Shown here piece by piece: positions 1-7,334 of a stretch of 64,000 bases of DNA (positions are counted from its first letter, which is position 1; each line of letters begins with the position of its first letter). The notes under the pieces are model-generated. The model made no database searches. It was given only the letters and a program-made list of their open reading frames with translations, and had not been told where the DNA came from. Position numbers and translations under genes: made by a program. Source of the stretch: Bradyrhizobium sp. CB3481 (GTDB taxonomy: Bacteria > Pseudomonadota > Alphaproteobacteria > Rhizobiales > Xanthobacteraceae); contig NZ_CP121647.1 in assembly GCF_029714305.1 (NCBI RefSeq), positions 3,740,501 through 3,804,500 on the forward strand, read 5' to 3'.

Positions 1-136
1 CGCCGCTCAGATGCCATTCCGGAATCAGGAATGCGGCGAGAATGGAAGGCACGACGACATGCGGGAGCAGGCTGCCGAGCTGCCCCACGCACATTGCGAT
101 AATAACGGATCGGCCCTCCAGATAGATTCTGCTCAC
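1..136 (-). CDS. MFS transporter, N-terminal fragment (runs off the left edge)
   Basis: Reading leftwards from a GTG at 136-134, or from the in-frame ATG at 94-92, the frame is open to the window edge. It gives a hydrophobic start containing CVGQLGSLLPHVVVPSILAA, which looks like the first membrane helix of a major facilitator transporter. It begins 10 bases after the flavoprotein stop codon, so it is probably the last gene of an arsR-flavoprotein-MFS operon and may export an arsenic compound. Only about 45 residues are visible. The family call is an inference from hydrophobic pattern and context, and the start codon is unsettled because no clear Shine-Dalgarno sequence precedes either candidate. 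Confidence 0.55.
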   Translation of the reverse strand, partial: MSRIYLEGRSVIIAMCVGQLGSLLPHVVVPSILAAFLIPEWHLSG

Positions 137-146
137 TCCCGATCGA

Positions 147-1511
147 TCAGGCCGCGCAGCCGCAGCCTGCTTTGCCTTGCTGCTTTGCTTTTTCATCCGC
201 GACGCAACACGCGTCAACATCCGATAATGCAGGGCCGCCGCAACAATTGCTGACCTCTGGCGCGAGCGAGCGACTGCAGACGCCGGTCTCCGGCAGCACC
301 AGCTCGACCCGTTCCGCCGCCGCACGGTCGCCGGCGATGTCGGCGGCGATCGAACGCACCTGTTCGTAACCTGTCAGCATCAGGAAAGTCGGCGCGCGGC
401 CGTAGGATTTCATGCCGGCGAAATAGAAGCCGGGCTCATCCTGCGCCAGTTCGCGCGCGCCATGCGGGCGCACGGTGCCGCAGCTATGCTCGTTCGGATC
501 GATCAGCCGCGCCAGCGCAACCGGGCATTCGATCGCCGGGTCGAGCCGGATGCGCAGCTCGCGCACGAAATCGAGATCGGGGCGGAAACCCGTCGCCACG
601 ATCAGTTCATCGGCCATGATTCGCCGGGCGCTGCAGTTCGACATGGCTGCGATGATGAGGCGAGGGCCCTCGGCGATCAGATGCGAAACGCGAAATTCGC
701 TTTGCAGCTCGATCCGGCCGGCGGCCACCAGCGCGGCAAACGCCTCGCCAAGCTGGCCGCGCGCCACCAGCCTGTCGTTGGCGCCGCCGCCGAATGCCTT
801 GGCGGGATCACTGCCGCGCAATAGCCAGATCGGCCGGGTGCTGGGTGCCTGCTCGGCGAGTTTCGCCAGATCGATCAGCGCGCCCACAGCAGAATGGCCC
901 GCGCCGAGCACGGCGACCGTCTTGCCAGCATAGCGCGCGCGTTCCTTGCCGAGCACGTCAGGCATGCCGTAGGCGATTTTGCCCGCGACATCCTGCTCAC
1001 CGATCGCGGGAAGGCCATTGGCCCCTGCGGGGTTCGGCGAATGCCAGGTGCCGGTTGCATCGATCACCGCATCAGCCTTGATGACCTTGGGGCCCAGTCC
1101 GTTCTGGTACCTGATCTCGAACGGCGCCGCTTCGCGGCCCCTGGTCTTCATCTTGTCGAAGCCGGTGCGGCTGATGCCCGTGACGCGGCTTGAGGTCTGG
1201 ATGTGAGGGGCGAGCGCGGCGTGGGCCGCAAGCGGCTCGAGATAGCGTTCGACCAGTTCGGCGCCGGTTGGGTACTGCTGCGGTTCGGGAGAATTCCAGC
1301 CGGTTGTTGCCAGAAGCCGCGCCGCGGCCTTGTCGATGTTGTACTCCCATGGCGAGAACAGCTGGACATGGCCCCATTGCCGCATGGCGTGGCCGACATT
1401 TTCTCCAGCTTCCAAAACGATCGGTTGCAAGCCGCGCTCCAGCACATGGGCGGCGGCGGCAAGGCCAACCGGCCCGGCTCCGATGATCGCAACAGTCTTG
1501 GCTTCGCTCAT
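147..1511 (-). CDS. FAD/NAD(P)-binding oxidoreductase of the arsenic locus (ArsO-like) with a cysteine-rich tail
   Basis: A flavin-dependent oxidoreductase of 454 residues. It has an FAD-binding GAGPVG at 11-16, a second Rossmann motif GAGHSAVG at 203-210 for NAD(P)H, and the DATG and VATGFRPD motifs of the flavoprotein monooxygenase/thioredoxin-reductase fold. The ATG at 1511 is chosen because GGAGG lies just upstream and the GxGxxG follows at the usual distance; the frame is open further upstream but the extra residues look like noise. The last 40 residues carry seven cysteines (CC, CC and CGC clusters), which could bind As(III) or another soft metal. It follows arsR and precedes an MFS gene, the setting of ArsO-type proteins. 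Its substrate is unproven. Confidence 0.8.
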   Translation of the reverse strand: MSEAKTVAIIGAGPVGLAAAAHVLERGLQPIVLEAGENVGHAMRQWGHVQLFSPWEYNIDKAAARLLATTGWNSPEPQQYPTGAELVERYLEPLAAHAALAPHIQTSSRVTGISRTGFDKMKTRGREAAPFEIRYQNGLGPKVIKADAVIDATGTWHSPNPAGANGLPAIGEQDVAGKIAYGMPDVLGKERARYAGKTVAVLGAGHSAVGALIDLAKLAEQAPSTRPIWLLRGSDPAKAFGGGANDRLVARGQLGEAFAALVAAGRIELQSEFRVSHLIAEGPRLIIAAMSNCSARRIMADELIVATGFRPDLDFVRELRIRLDPAIECPVALARLIDPNEHSCGTVRPHGARELAQDEPGFYFAGMKSYGRAPTFLMLTGYEQVRSIAADIAGDRAAAERVELVLPETGVCSRSLAPEVSNCCGGPALSDVDACCVADEKAKQQGKAGCGCAA

Positions 1512-1520
1512 AAGTCCTCC

Positions 1521-1538
1521 CATATAACTAGAAATACC
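1521..1538 (-). promoter_or_regulatory. Candidate ArsR half-operator ahead of the flavoprotein gene
   Basis: Read on the minus strand this site contains GTATTTCTAG, the same ten bases that form the left arm of the palindrome in the arsR intergenic region (1937-1946). It sits in the 55-bp gap between the arsR stop and the flavoprotein start, beside its Shine-Dalgarno sequence. This suggests that the regulator also acts between the two genes. Only one arm is conserved, so binding is an inference. Confidence 0.4.
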
Positions 1539-1566
1539 GAAATAGAAGCCGAGAAAAAAGCGGCTG

Positions 1567-1899
1567 CTAGGCCGCGGTCTTGGTATCAGCGGTCTTGGTA
1601 TCAGGGCTTTCGGCGCTCTCCGTGCAGCATTCGGCAACCAGAAACCCCACAAGCTCCCGCATCACTTCGTAGTTGGCATGGCAAACCAGCGTCGTCCCCT
1701 CGCGCACTTGGTTGATCAGCCCCACCACCATCAGCGCCTTGATGTGGTGGGAGAGGGTGGATGGCGCGATCTTCAGCTTCTCCTGCAGGCGGCCGACGGC
1801 GAGGCCGGCGCCGCCGGCGCGGATCAGCGCGCGGTAGATCTTGAGCCGGGTCGGATTGCCCAGTGCTTCGAGATGAGCGGCTGCGTCATCGATTTTCAT
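1567..1899 (-). CDS. arsR: ArsR/SmtB-family repressor (first copy)
   Basis: A 110-residue winged-helix metalloregulator. The recognition helix lies around APSTLSHHIKAL (45-56), as in ArsR proteins that leave DNA when As(III) binds. The thiols nearest the C-terminus are Cys91-Cys92, the usual vicinal pair of one ArsR subgroup. The ATG at 1899 matches the family N-terminus; upstream in-frame codons run into the divergent promoter. The tail ends in DTKTADTKTA, encoded by an exact 15-bp tandem duplication (1574-1603). It probably represses its own promoter, whose -10 lies inside a palindrome, and the flavoprotein and MFS genes downstream. Confidence 0.9.
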   Translation of the reverse strand: MKIDDAAAHLEALGNPTRLKIYRALIRAGGAGLAVGRLQEKLKIAPSTLSHHIKALMVVGLINQVREGTTLVCHANYEVMRELVGFLVAECCTESAESPDTKTADTKTAA

Positions 1900-1938
1900 A
1901 ACGGCAGGATGACAGCGCGCGGCAAGTCTGTCAACCGT

Positions 1939-1976
1939 ATTTCTAGAATTATAGAAATATGGCGGCGCGCACACAA
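1939..1976 (-). promoter_or_regulatory. Promoter and operator of the first arsR
   Basis: ATTTCTA-N6-TAGAAAT (1939-1958) is a perfect inverted repeat. Read on the minus strand it contains TATAAT (1948-1953), preceded with a 17-base spacer by TTGTGT (1971-1976), a good sigma70-type promoter. A repressor on the palindrome would cover the -10, as expected for ArsR autoregulation. The assignment to this ArsR rather than the divergent one is an inference. Confidence 0.6.
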
Positions 1977-1979
1977 AGA

Positions 1980-2016
1980 TTGACAGCGACAAATATATCG
2001 ATAAATCTCGATATAT
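1980..2016 (+). promoter_or_regulatory. Promoter and operator of the second arsR, overlapping its start codon
   Basis: TTGACA at 1980-1985 is a consensus -35. ATATATCGA-TAAATC-TCGATATAT (1993-2016) is a perfect 9-bp inverted repeat whose right arm runs into the ATG at 2015. A weak -10 (TAAATC, 2002-2007) would place the transcript start at or next to the ATG, and there is no Shine-Dalgarno sequence, so the mRNA may be leaderless. The palindrome differs in sequence from the one at 1939-1958, suggesting that each ArsR has its own operator. Confidence 0.55.
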
Positions 2017-2377
2017 GGATTCTGAACGAACCATTCTTGCGCTGGCCGCGCTGGCCCAGTCGACGCGCCTCGATGTGTTTCGGCTGCTGGCGAAGCATGA
2101 GCCCGACGGGCTGGCTGCCGGCGACATCGCCAAGAAGCTGGCGGTCCCGCAGAACACCATGTCTTCGCACCTGTCGATCCTGTCTCGGGCGAAGCTCGTG
2201 ACGGCGCGCCGCGTCAGCCGCTCGATCTTCTATCGTGCCGATCTCAAGGCCTTTCAGGCCGTGGTCGTGTTCATGCTGCGCGATTGCTGCGACGGACGCC
2301 CCGAAATCTGCGGGCCATTGATTGAAGACCTCACGCCTTGTTGTCCGCCGAAGACAAGGAGGAAAGCCCATGTCTGA
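2015..2377 (+). CDS. arsR: ArsR/SmtB-family repressor (second copy)
   Basis: A 120-residue winged-helix regulator with the recognition helix around VPQNTMSSHLSIL (44-56). Its cysteines lie at the C-terminus: Cys91-Cys92, Cys99 and Cys109-Cys110, an As(III)-sensing arrangement different from the neighbouring ArsR. The ATG at 2015 fits the family N-terminus but lacks a ribosome-binding site and overlaps an operator-like palindrome. Its 3' end overlaps arsC by 8 bases, so it heads the arsR-arsC-aqpS-arsC operon and should control it. Confidence 0.9.
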   Translation: MDSERTILALAALAQSTRLDVFRLLAKHEPDGLAAGDIAKKLAVPQNTMSSHLSILSRAKLVTARRVSRSIFYRADLKAFQAVVVFMLRDCCDGRPEICGPLIEDLTPCCPPKTRRKAHV

Positions 2378-2897
2378 ACGCCTCTACAACGTGCTCTTCC
2401 TGTGTACTGGAAACACAGCTCGTTCGATTCTGGCGGAATCGATCCTGCGCAAGGAGGGCCGCCGCAATTTTCGCGCATTCTCCGCAGGGAGCCAGCCGAA
2501 GGGCGTGGTCAATCCGTTCGCGATCAAGGTGCTCAACCGCCTCGATTACCCGACGGAAGGGTTGCGTTCGAAGAGTTGGGAGGAGTTCGCCCGCAGCGAT
2601 GCGCCCGTGATGGATTTCGTCTTCACGGTTTGCGACAATGCCGCGGGCGAATCCTGTCCGGTTTGGCCCGGACAGCCGATGACCGCGCATTGGGGCATCG
2701 AAGATCCGGCGGCGGTCGAGGGAACGAATATCGAGAAAGAATCGGCCTTCGTCGCGGCGTTTCGCTATCTCAAGAATCGAATTGCCGCCTTCACCAGCCT
2801 GCCGCTGCAAAGCATCGACAAATTGTCGCTTGGCACCAGGCTGCGCGACATTGGCCGCGGCGAGGGCGCTACCTCTGGTCGGAACAGGGCATCCTGA
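2370..2897 (+). CDS. arsC: Arsenate reductase, thioredoxin/LMW-phosphatase type
   Basis: Reduces arsenate to arsenite in the cytoplasm through a phosphatase-like active site and a thiol relay. The P-loop CTGNTARS starts at Cys12 with the invariant Arg18, and Cys88 and Cys96 (in TVCDNAAGESCPVWPG) match the two relay cysteines that thioredoxin re-reduces. It has 175 residues, about 35 more than the common 140-residue forms, with the extra residues at the C-terminus. ATG 2370 is chosen because AAGGAGG lies at 2356-2362. It overlaps arsR upstream and shares one base with the channel gene downstream, implying translational coupling. Confidence 0.9.
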   Translation: MSERLYNVLFLCTGNTARSILAESILRKEGRRNFRAFSAGSQPKGVVNPFAIKVLNRLDYPTEGLRSKSWEEFARSDAPVMDFVFTVCDNAAGESCPVWPGQPMTAHWGIEDPAAVEGTNIEKESAFVAAFRYLKNRIAAFTSLPLQSIDKLSLGTRLRDIGRGEGATSGRNRAS

Positions 2898-3580
2898 TGC
2901 AGGAATTCGATCTGCCACGCCGGCTCGCAGCCGAAGCATTGGGGACCGCGATTTTAGTCGCAACCGTGGTCGGCTCCGGCGTAATGGCCGAGACCTTGAC
3001 CAAGGATGTTGCGCTGGCGCTGCTCGGCAACACGCTGCCGACCGGCGCCATCCTCGTCGTGCTCATCACCATTCTCGGACCTGTTTCCGGCGCGCATTTC
3101 AATCCGGCCGTATCGCTGGTCTTTGCCTTGAAGGGCGAGCTGACCCCGCGCGAGACGCCGCTTTACATCCTTGCGCAGATTGCCGGCGGCATTGCCGGGA
3201 CCGTGATCGCGCATGGGATGTTCGCGCTGCCTTTGATCGACGTCTCGCTGAAGATGCGAACCGGCGGTGCGCAATGGTTTGCCGAAGCTGTCGCGGCGTT
3301 CGGCTTGATCGCGACTATTTTGGGCGGCATCAGGTTCAATCTCGCCGCTGTGCCCTGGCTGGTCGGTCTCTATATCACCGCGGCCTATTGGTTCACGGCA
3401 TCCACCTCGTTCGCCAATCCGGCCGTGGCAATCGCCCGCGCCTTGACCAACACGTTCTCGGGCATTCGTCCCGTGGACCTTCCCGGTTTCATCGTGGCCG
3501 AAACCTGTGGGGCGCTTGTTGCGTTGGCGGTCATGGGCTGGCTGCTCGGTGGGTCAGCAATCAAGGAGGCGCGGCCATGA
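2897..3580 (+). CDS. aqpS: Aquaglyceroporin of the arsenic operon (AqpS-like)
   Basis: A 227-residue MIP-family channel in the inner membrane with both pore signatures, NPA at 69-71 and NPA at 174-176, and six hydrophobic segments. In Sinorhizobium meliloti AqpS replaces ArsB and lets arsenite made from arsenate leave the cell down its gradient; the same role is inferred here because the gene lies between two arsenate reductase genes and no ArsB or Acr3 pump is present. ATG 2897 overlaps the arsC stop by one base, and the stop overlaps the next start (ATGA). The frame is open upstream, but those residues are out-of-frame arsC. Confidence 0.88.
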   Translation: MQEFDLPRRLAAEALGTAILVATVVGSGVMAETLTKDVALALLGNTLPTGAILVVLITILGPVSGAHFNPAVSLVFALKGELTPRETPLYILAQIAGGIAGTVIAHGMFALPLIDVSLKMRTGGAQWFAEAVAAFGLIATILGGIRFNLAAVPWLVGLYITAAYWFTASTSFANPAVAIARALTNTFSGIRPVDLPGFIVAETCGALVALAVMGWLLGGSAIKEARP

Positions 3581-3987
3581 CCGTCACGATCTATCACAAC
3601 CCCGCCTGCGGCACCTCGCGCAACACGCTCGCCATGATCCGGCAGAGCGGCGAGGAGCCGGAGATAATCGAGTATCTGAAGACGCCGCCGGGCCGCGCAC
3701 GGCTGGTCGAATTGATCAACGCGCTCGGCATTACGCCGCGTGAGCTGCTTCGCGAGAAGGGCACGCCCTATGCCGAGCTGGGCCTTGCCGATCCCAAGTG
3801 GAGCGACGACGAGCTGATCGATTTCATGCTGGCGCATCCGATCCTGATCCAGCGGCCGATCGTGGTGACGGCCAAGGGCGTGCGCGTGTGCCGGCCGTCG
3901 GAGCTGGTGCTCGACCTGCTCGATAAGCCCGTCGAGTCCTTCGTCAAGGAAGACGGCGAGGCGGTGACGCGCGCAAAGCCGGTCTGA
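3577..3987 (+). CDS. arsC: Arsenate reductase, glutaredoxin-coupled type
   Basis: A 136-residue ArsC of the E. coli plasmid R773/Spx fold, unrelated to the upstream phosphatase-type enzyme. The catalytic Cys11 lies in NPACGTSRN, and the arginines expected to hold arsenate are present (Arg93 in IQRPIVV and Arg106). It takes electrons from glutathione and glutaredoxin, so the operon carries two chemically distinct arsenate reductases. Its start overlaps the channel gene stop (ATGA at 3577-3580). The next 200 bases hold a repeat, so the operon probably ends here. Confidence 0.9.
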   Translation: MTVTIYHNPACGTSRNTLAMIRQSGEEPEIIEYLKTPPGRARLVELINALGITPRELLREKGTPYAELGLADPKWSDDELIDFMLAHPILIQRPIVVTAKGVRVCRPSELVLDLLDKPVESFVKEDGEAVTRAKPV

Positions 3988-3994
3988 TGTTTCT

Positions 3995-4142
3995 CGCGTC
4001 CCGGACGCGGTGCGGCACGCAGTGACGCGCCGCAGAGCCGGGACCCGTGCCTGACACATGGACCCCGGATCAGCAGCGCATCACCACAGCGCGTCTAAGA
4101 CGCGCGTAAACGCGCTTACGGCGCTGCGCAGAGTCCGGGGAA
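3995..4142 (+). repeat. Dispersed palindromic repeat, two arms
   Basis: The stretch 3997-4050 (cccggacgcgg then cgcagagccgggaccc) recurs with changes at 5789-5840 and, inverted, at 5851-5907. A related arm follows at 4061-4140, rich in nested GCGC inverted repeats. It lies just after the ars operon and could fold as a terminator. It resembles the short palindromic elements scattered through Bradyrhizobium genomes. Confidence 0.6.
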
Positions 4143-4195
4143 TGTTGGCCGGCATCAGCCTTCCACCCGTCACGATTGCACGGCATAATGGCCGC

Positions 4196-5455
4196 ATGGA
4201 ACTCACGCCCCGTCTACGCCTGACGAACTGGCTGGTCAGCCAGGGCCTCACCGGCTTGCCCGAAAACGATTTGATCCGCGGCTTCTGCGAGCGCTGCTGC
4301 GCCGAAGGTCTGCACGTCTCGCGCGGCATGGTCTTCATCGACACGCTGCACCCGATCTTCGAAGGGCGCGGCTTTCGCTGGAACGATGCCGAAACCAACG
4401 AGAGCGACGTCTTCGAATATGGTTCGACCAATGAGGGCGAAGCCGCGGAGGCCTGGCGCAGCTCGATCTTCTATCACATGCTCGAACAGGGCTTTTCCGA
4501 GTTGCCGATCGACCTCGCTGACCGGGCGGTCCAGCGCTTCAAGTTCGTCAACGAACTCGCCGACAAGGGGCATAAGCACCTCGTCGCCTATGTGCACCAG
4601 TTCGGCGAGGCCGGCACCATGGGGCAGATGGACTGCGTCTATTCCTATTGGGTGACCCGGCGCGACGAGGGGTTTGGTACGCAGGGGCTGGCGGCGCTGC
4701 GCGACCTCGTGCCCGTGCTCGGGCTCGCGATCAAATCCGCAGCACAGGCCGACATCACCAAGACACTGGGGCGGGTCTATCTCGGGCGCGACACCGCCGA
4801 GCAGGTGCTGCGCGGCCGCATGACGCGCGGTATCACCGAGCAGATCAACACGGTGCTGTGGTTCTCCGATCTGCGCGGCTCGACCGCGATCAGCGAGAGC
4901 ATCGATCCCGGCGAGATCATTCCGTTCCTGAACGATTATGCGGAGGCCTCGATCGACGCCATCCATGACGCCGGCGGCGAGGTGCTGAAACTGATCGGCG
5001 ATGGCGTGCTGGCGATGTTCACCCATGAGAACATGGCAAAGGCCAAGCGCGCCGCGCTGCGCGCCGAGCATCGCTTCCGCCGCAACATGAGGACGCTCAA
5101 CGCCCGCCGCAGCGCGGAGGGCCGCCCCGCGACCTCGGCCCATGTCGGGCTGCATGTCGGCGAGGTCTTTTATGGCAATATCGGCAGCGACGACCGGCTC
5201 GACTTTACCGTGGTGGGGCCGGCGGTGAACGAGGTCAGCCGCATCGCCTCGATGTGCCGTTCGGTCGACCGTGAGCTCCTGGTGTCATCGGCATTCCGCA
5301 ACGGGCTCGACGCCGCCGGACGAAACTACCTGGTCTCTACCGGCCGCTATGCGCTACGCGGCATCGGCCGCGCGCAGGATTTGTATACGCTCGATCCTGA
5401 CATCGCGGCGGACGAGGTCGTGGCGGGGAAGTACGAGCGGTATCTGACGTCATAG
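4196..5455 (+). CDS. Adenylate cyclase (class III) with an unidentified N-terminal domain
   Basis: A 419-residue predicted soluble cyclase. The catalytic domain covers about residues 215-395: the first metal aspartate in LWFSDLRGST, the second in LIGDGVLAMF, and the transition-state region GNIGSDDRLDFTVVGPAVNEVSR. The Lys in LKLIGDG and the Asp in RLDFTVVG are the pair that selects ATP over GTP in this class, so cyclic AMP is the expected product. Residues 1-200 have no transmembrane segment and no domain I can name; this arrangement is common among rhizobial cyclases and may be a sensor. ATG 4196 is preferred because the frame upstream lies in repeat sequence. Confidence 0.85.
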   Translation: MELTPRLRLTNWLVSQGLTGLPENDLIRGFCERCCAEGLHVSRGMVFIDTLHPIFEGRGFRWNDAETNESDVFEYGSTNEGEAAEAWRSSIFYHMLEQGFSELPIDLADRAVQRFKFVNELADKGHKHLVAYVHQFGEAGTMGQMDCVYSYWVTRRDEGFGTQGLAALRDLVPVLGLAIKSAAQADITKTLGRVYLGRDTAEQVLRGRMTRGITEQINTVLWFSDLRGSTAISESIDPGEIIPFLNDYAEASIDAIHDAGGEVLKLIGDGVLAMFTHENMAKAKRAALRAEHRFRRNMRTLNARRSAEGRPATSAHVGLHVGEVFYGNIGSDDRLDFTVVGPAVNEVSRIASMCRSVDRELLVSSAFRNGLDAAGRNYLVSTGRYALRGIGRAQDLYTLDPDIAADEVVAGKYERYLTS

Positions 5456-5530
5456 CTCCTTTCGGCATTGATGCACGTCAAGGCATGTGACTCCGCTGCG
5501 GTCTTAACTGGCGAGAGAGGTGCAAACCGC

Positions 5531-5746
5531 ATGTCAGCAACTGAGATCGCTACACGTCATTTCTCCACCGCCATTGCGGATGCGGAGGGCGCGGGCCTCG
5601 GGCCCGACAGCGTCTTTCGCGCGCTGCTCGGCCTTCTGGTCGCGAAATATCTCGAGAGCCGCTCGGTCGCCGACGTTCAGTCGGAGCTGCGCTTTGTCGC
5701 CGACAATTGCGATCCCGACACCGATTTCATGTTCATGCGGCCGTGA
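5531..5746 (+). CDS. Small conserved-looking protein of unknown function
   Basis: A 71-residue acidic protein (starts MSATEIATRHF, ends DTDFMFMRP) with a central amphipathic helix around ALLGLLVAKYLESRS. GAGAGGTG lies about 10 bases before ATG 5531. No signal peptide, membrane segment or known motif is visible. It lies downstream of the cyclase in the same direction, 75 bases away, but a shared function is only a guess. Confidence 0.6.
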   Translation: MSATEIATRHFSTAIADAEGAGLGPDSVFRALLGLLVAKYLESRSVADVQSELRFVADNCDPDTDFMFMRP

Positions 5747-5784
5747 GCGCGCTTAACGACGCTCGGCAAAGCCGCTTGGTGTCT

Positions 5785-5910
5785 CCCGTGCCCCGGACGC
5801 GGCGCAGCACGAAGTGATGCGCTGCAGAGCCGGGGCCCATTTTAACGGGCTCTGGGTCCCGGCTCTGCGGTGCATCGCTGCAGAAGCGCTGCACCGCGTC
5901 CGGGACACCA
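5785..5910. repeat. Inverted pair of the dispersed palindromic repeat
   Basis: The arm 5789-5840 and its inverted partner 5851-5907 share ccccggacgcgg/ccgcgtccggg and cagagccggg/cccggctctg, so the transcript would form a long hairpin. It lies between two convergent genes and may end both transcripts. It is the same family as 3995-4142. Confidence 0.65.
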
Positions 5911-5923
5911 ACACTCTCCTCGG

Positions 5924-7168
5924 CTAGCACCCTGCCGGTTCGCCGACCATCTCCGGCTGCTGCGCCAGCGCGACGGCGGGCGACACCCAGATCACCAGCG
6001 CCTGCGCGGCGAAGATCGCGGCGGCCAGATAGAGGCAGGCTTCTGCGCCATAGAGTCCGCCGACGATGGCCCCTAACGCCGAGCCGAGCGGCCGGGCGCC
6101 ATAGCTCATGATGTTGATGGCGGAGACGCGGCCGAGCAGCGATGGCGGCGTCACCGATTGCCGCAGCGTCGTCGTCGAGATCACCCACAGGATCGGGCCG
6201 GCGCCGAGCAGGAAGAAGCTGAGGCCCGCGAGCCACGGCACCGGCAGAAGCGTGGTCAGCGCCATGATGGCGGCGGCGATGAAGCCAGTGATCGGGCCGA
6301 GCCCGATCACGGTGCCGAAGGCGAGCCGCGCCATCACCCGCGTCGCCGCGAGCGCGCCGACCACCATGCCGACGCCATACATCCCAAGCGTCACGCCGAC
6401 GCCGGTGGCGGACAGTCCGAGATGGCGCACGGCATAGGGCACGAACACCGCCAGCAGCAGGAACGACGCCGTATTGAAGATGAACTGCGTGATGAACACC
6501 GGCCGCAGCAACGCATGGTGCAGCACGAAAGCGGCGCCTTCCCTGATCTCCTGCAGCGGATGGCGGCGTGGGGCCGGCGCGCGCGCCGGCTCATGGATCC
6601 CCGACAGCAGCACGACGGCAATCACCGATAGCGCCGCGGCAACGCCGAAGGCCGGTGCGGCGCCGACCCAGCCGACCAGTACGCCGCCGAGCGCCGGGCC
6701 GCTGGCGAATGCGATAGTGCGCGCCAGCTCGATCCGTGCATTGGCCGCCGGCAATTGCTCAGATGTCACCAGCGACGGCACCAGCGCCGGCGCGGCGACG
6801 CTGTAGGCGACTGTGCCGCAGACCGCGATGAAGCCGAGCAGCGATAGCAGCGGCAGCGTCATCGACCCGAGCCAGAGCAGGAGCAGGATTCCGGCAAGCG
6901 CCGCGGCCCGCAGCGCCTCGGAGGCGACCATCACAAAGCGCCGCGAAATGCGGTCGGCGAGGAGGCCGGCGGGGATCGCGAACAGGATGAAGGGCAGCGT
7001 CAACGCGGTCTGCAACAGGCCGGTCTGGCCTTCGCCGACCTCGAGCAGCAGCACCGCCACGATTGGCGCCGCGGCCAGCGCAATCTGCTCGGCCGATTGG
7101 GCCGCGAGGTTGGACCAGGCCAGGCGGTTGAAGGTTTTCGGCAGGCGCGGCGTGTCGACAGTGGACAT
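5924..7168 (-). CDS. MFS transporter (drug or metabolite exporter type)
   Basis: A 414-residue inner-membrane carrier with about twelve hydrophobic segments. The loop GLLADRISRRFVM between helices 2 and 3 is the major-facilitator signature. Its layout resembles the MFS group annotated as enterobactin exporter or macrolide efflux-like, but the substrate cannot be read from the sequence. The start at 7168 (MSTVDTPRLP) has an AGGGA upstream; an in-frame ATG at 7198 is less likely. It is transcribed away from the flotillin operon and separated from it by a terminator. Confidence 0.82.
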   Translation of the reverse strand: MSTVDTPRLPKTFNRLAWSNLAAQSAEQIALAAAPIVAVLLLEVGEGQTGLLQTALTLPFILFAIPAGLLADRISRRFVMVASEALRAAALAGILLLLWLGSMTLPLLSLLGFIAVCGTVAYSVAAPALVPSLVTSEQLPAANARIELARTIAFASGPALGGVLVGWVGAAPAFGVAAALSVIAVVLLSGIHEPARAPAPRRHPLQEIREGAAFVLHHALLRPVFITQFIFNTASFLLLAVFVPYAVRHLGLSATGVGVTLGMYGVGMVVGALAATRVMARLAFGTVIGLGPITGFIAAAIMALTTLLPVPWLAGLSFFLLGAGPILWVISTTTLRQSVTPPSLLGRVSAINIMSYGARPLGSALGAIVGGLYGAEACLYLAAAIFAAQALVIWVSPAVALAQQPEMVGEPAGC

Positions 7169-7267
7169 GGCAAATTCCCTGAGATTCGATACCTCCATTG
7201 TCCGAGCTCAGGAGGATCGAACCCACCCGTTTCCCGACAAAGGCAGAGGCGCGCCAACGCAAGAAAA

Positions 7268-7296
7268 AGGCCCGCCGCGAAAAATGCGGCAGGCCT
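7268..7296 (-). terminator. Rho-independent terminator of the pspA-yqiJ-flotillin operon
   Basis: AGGCCCGCCGC (7268-7278) and GCGGCAGGCCT (7286-7296) form an 11-bp stem with one mismatch and a 7-base loop. On the minus strand it is followed by CCTTTTTCTT. It lies 39 bases beyond the flotillin stop codon. Confidence 0.8.
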
Positions 7297-7334
7297 CTTT
7301 CGATTTGATGGAACGATCGAAGTTCCCGGAGGCC

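Noticed and set aside
2402-2896. N-terminal extension of the aquaporin frame
   Set aside because: These codons are the out-of-frame reading of arsC; the aquaporin start at 2897 fits the family and the overlap.
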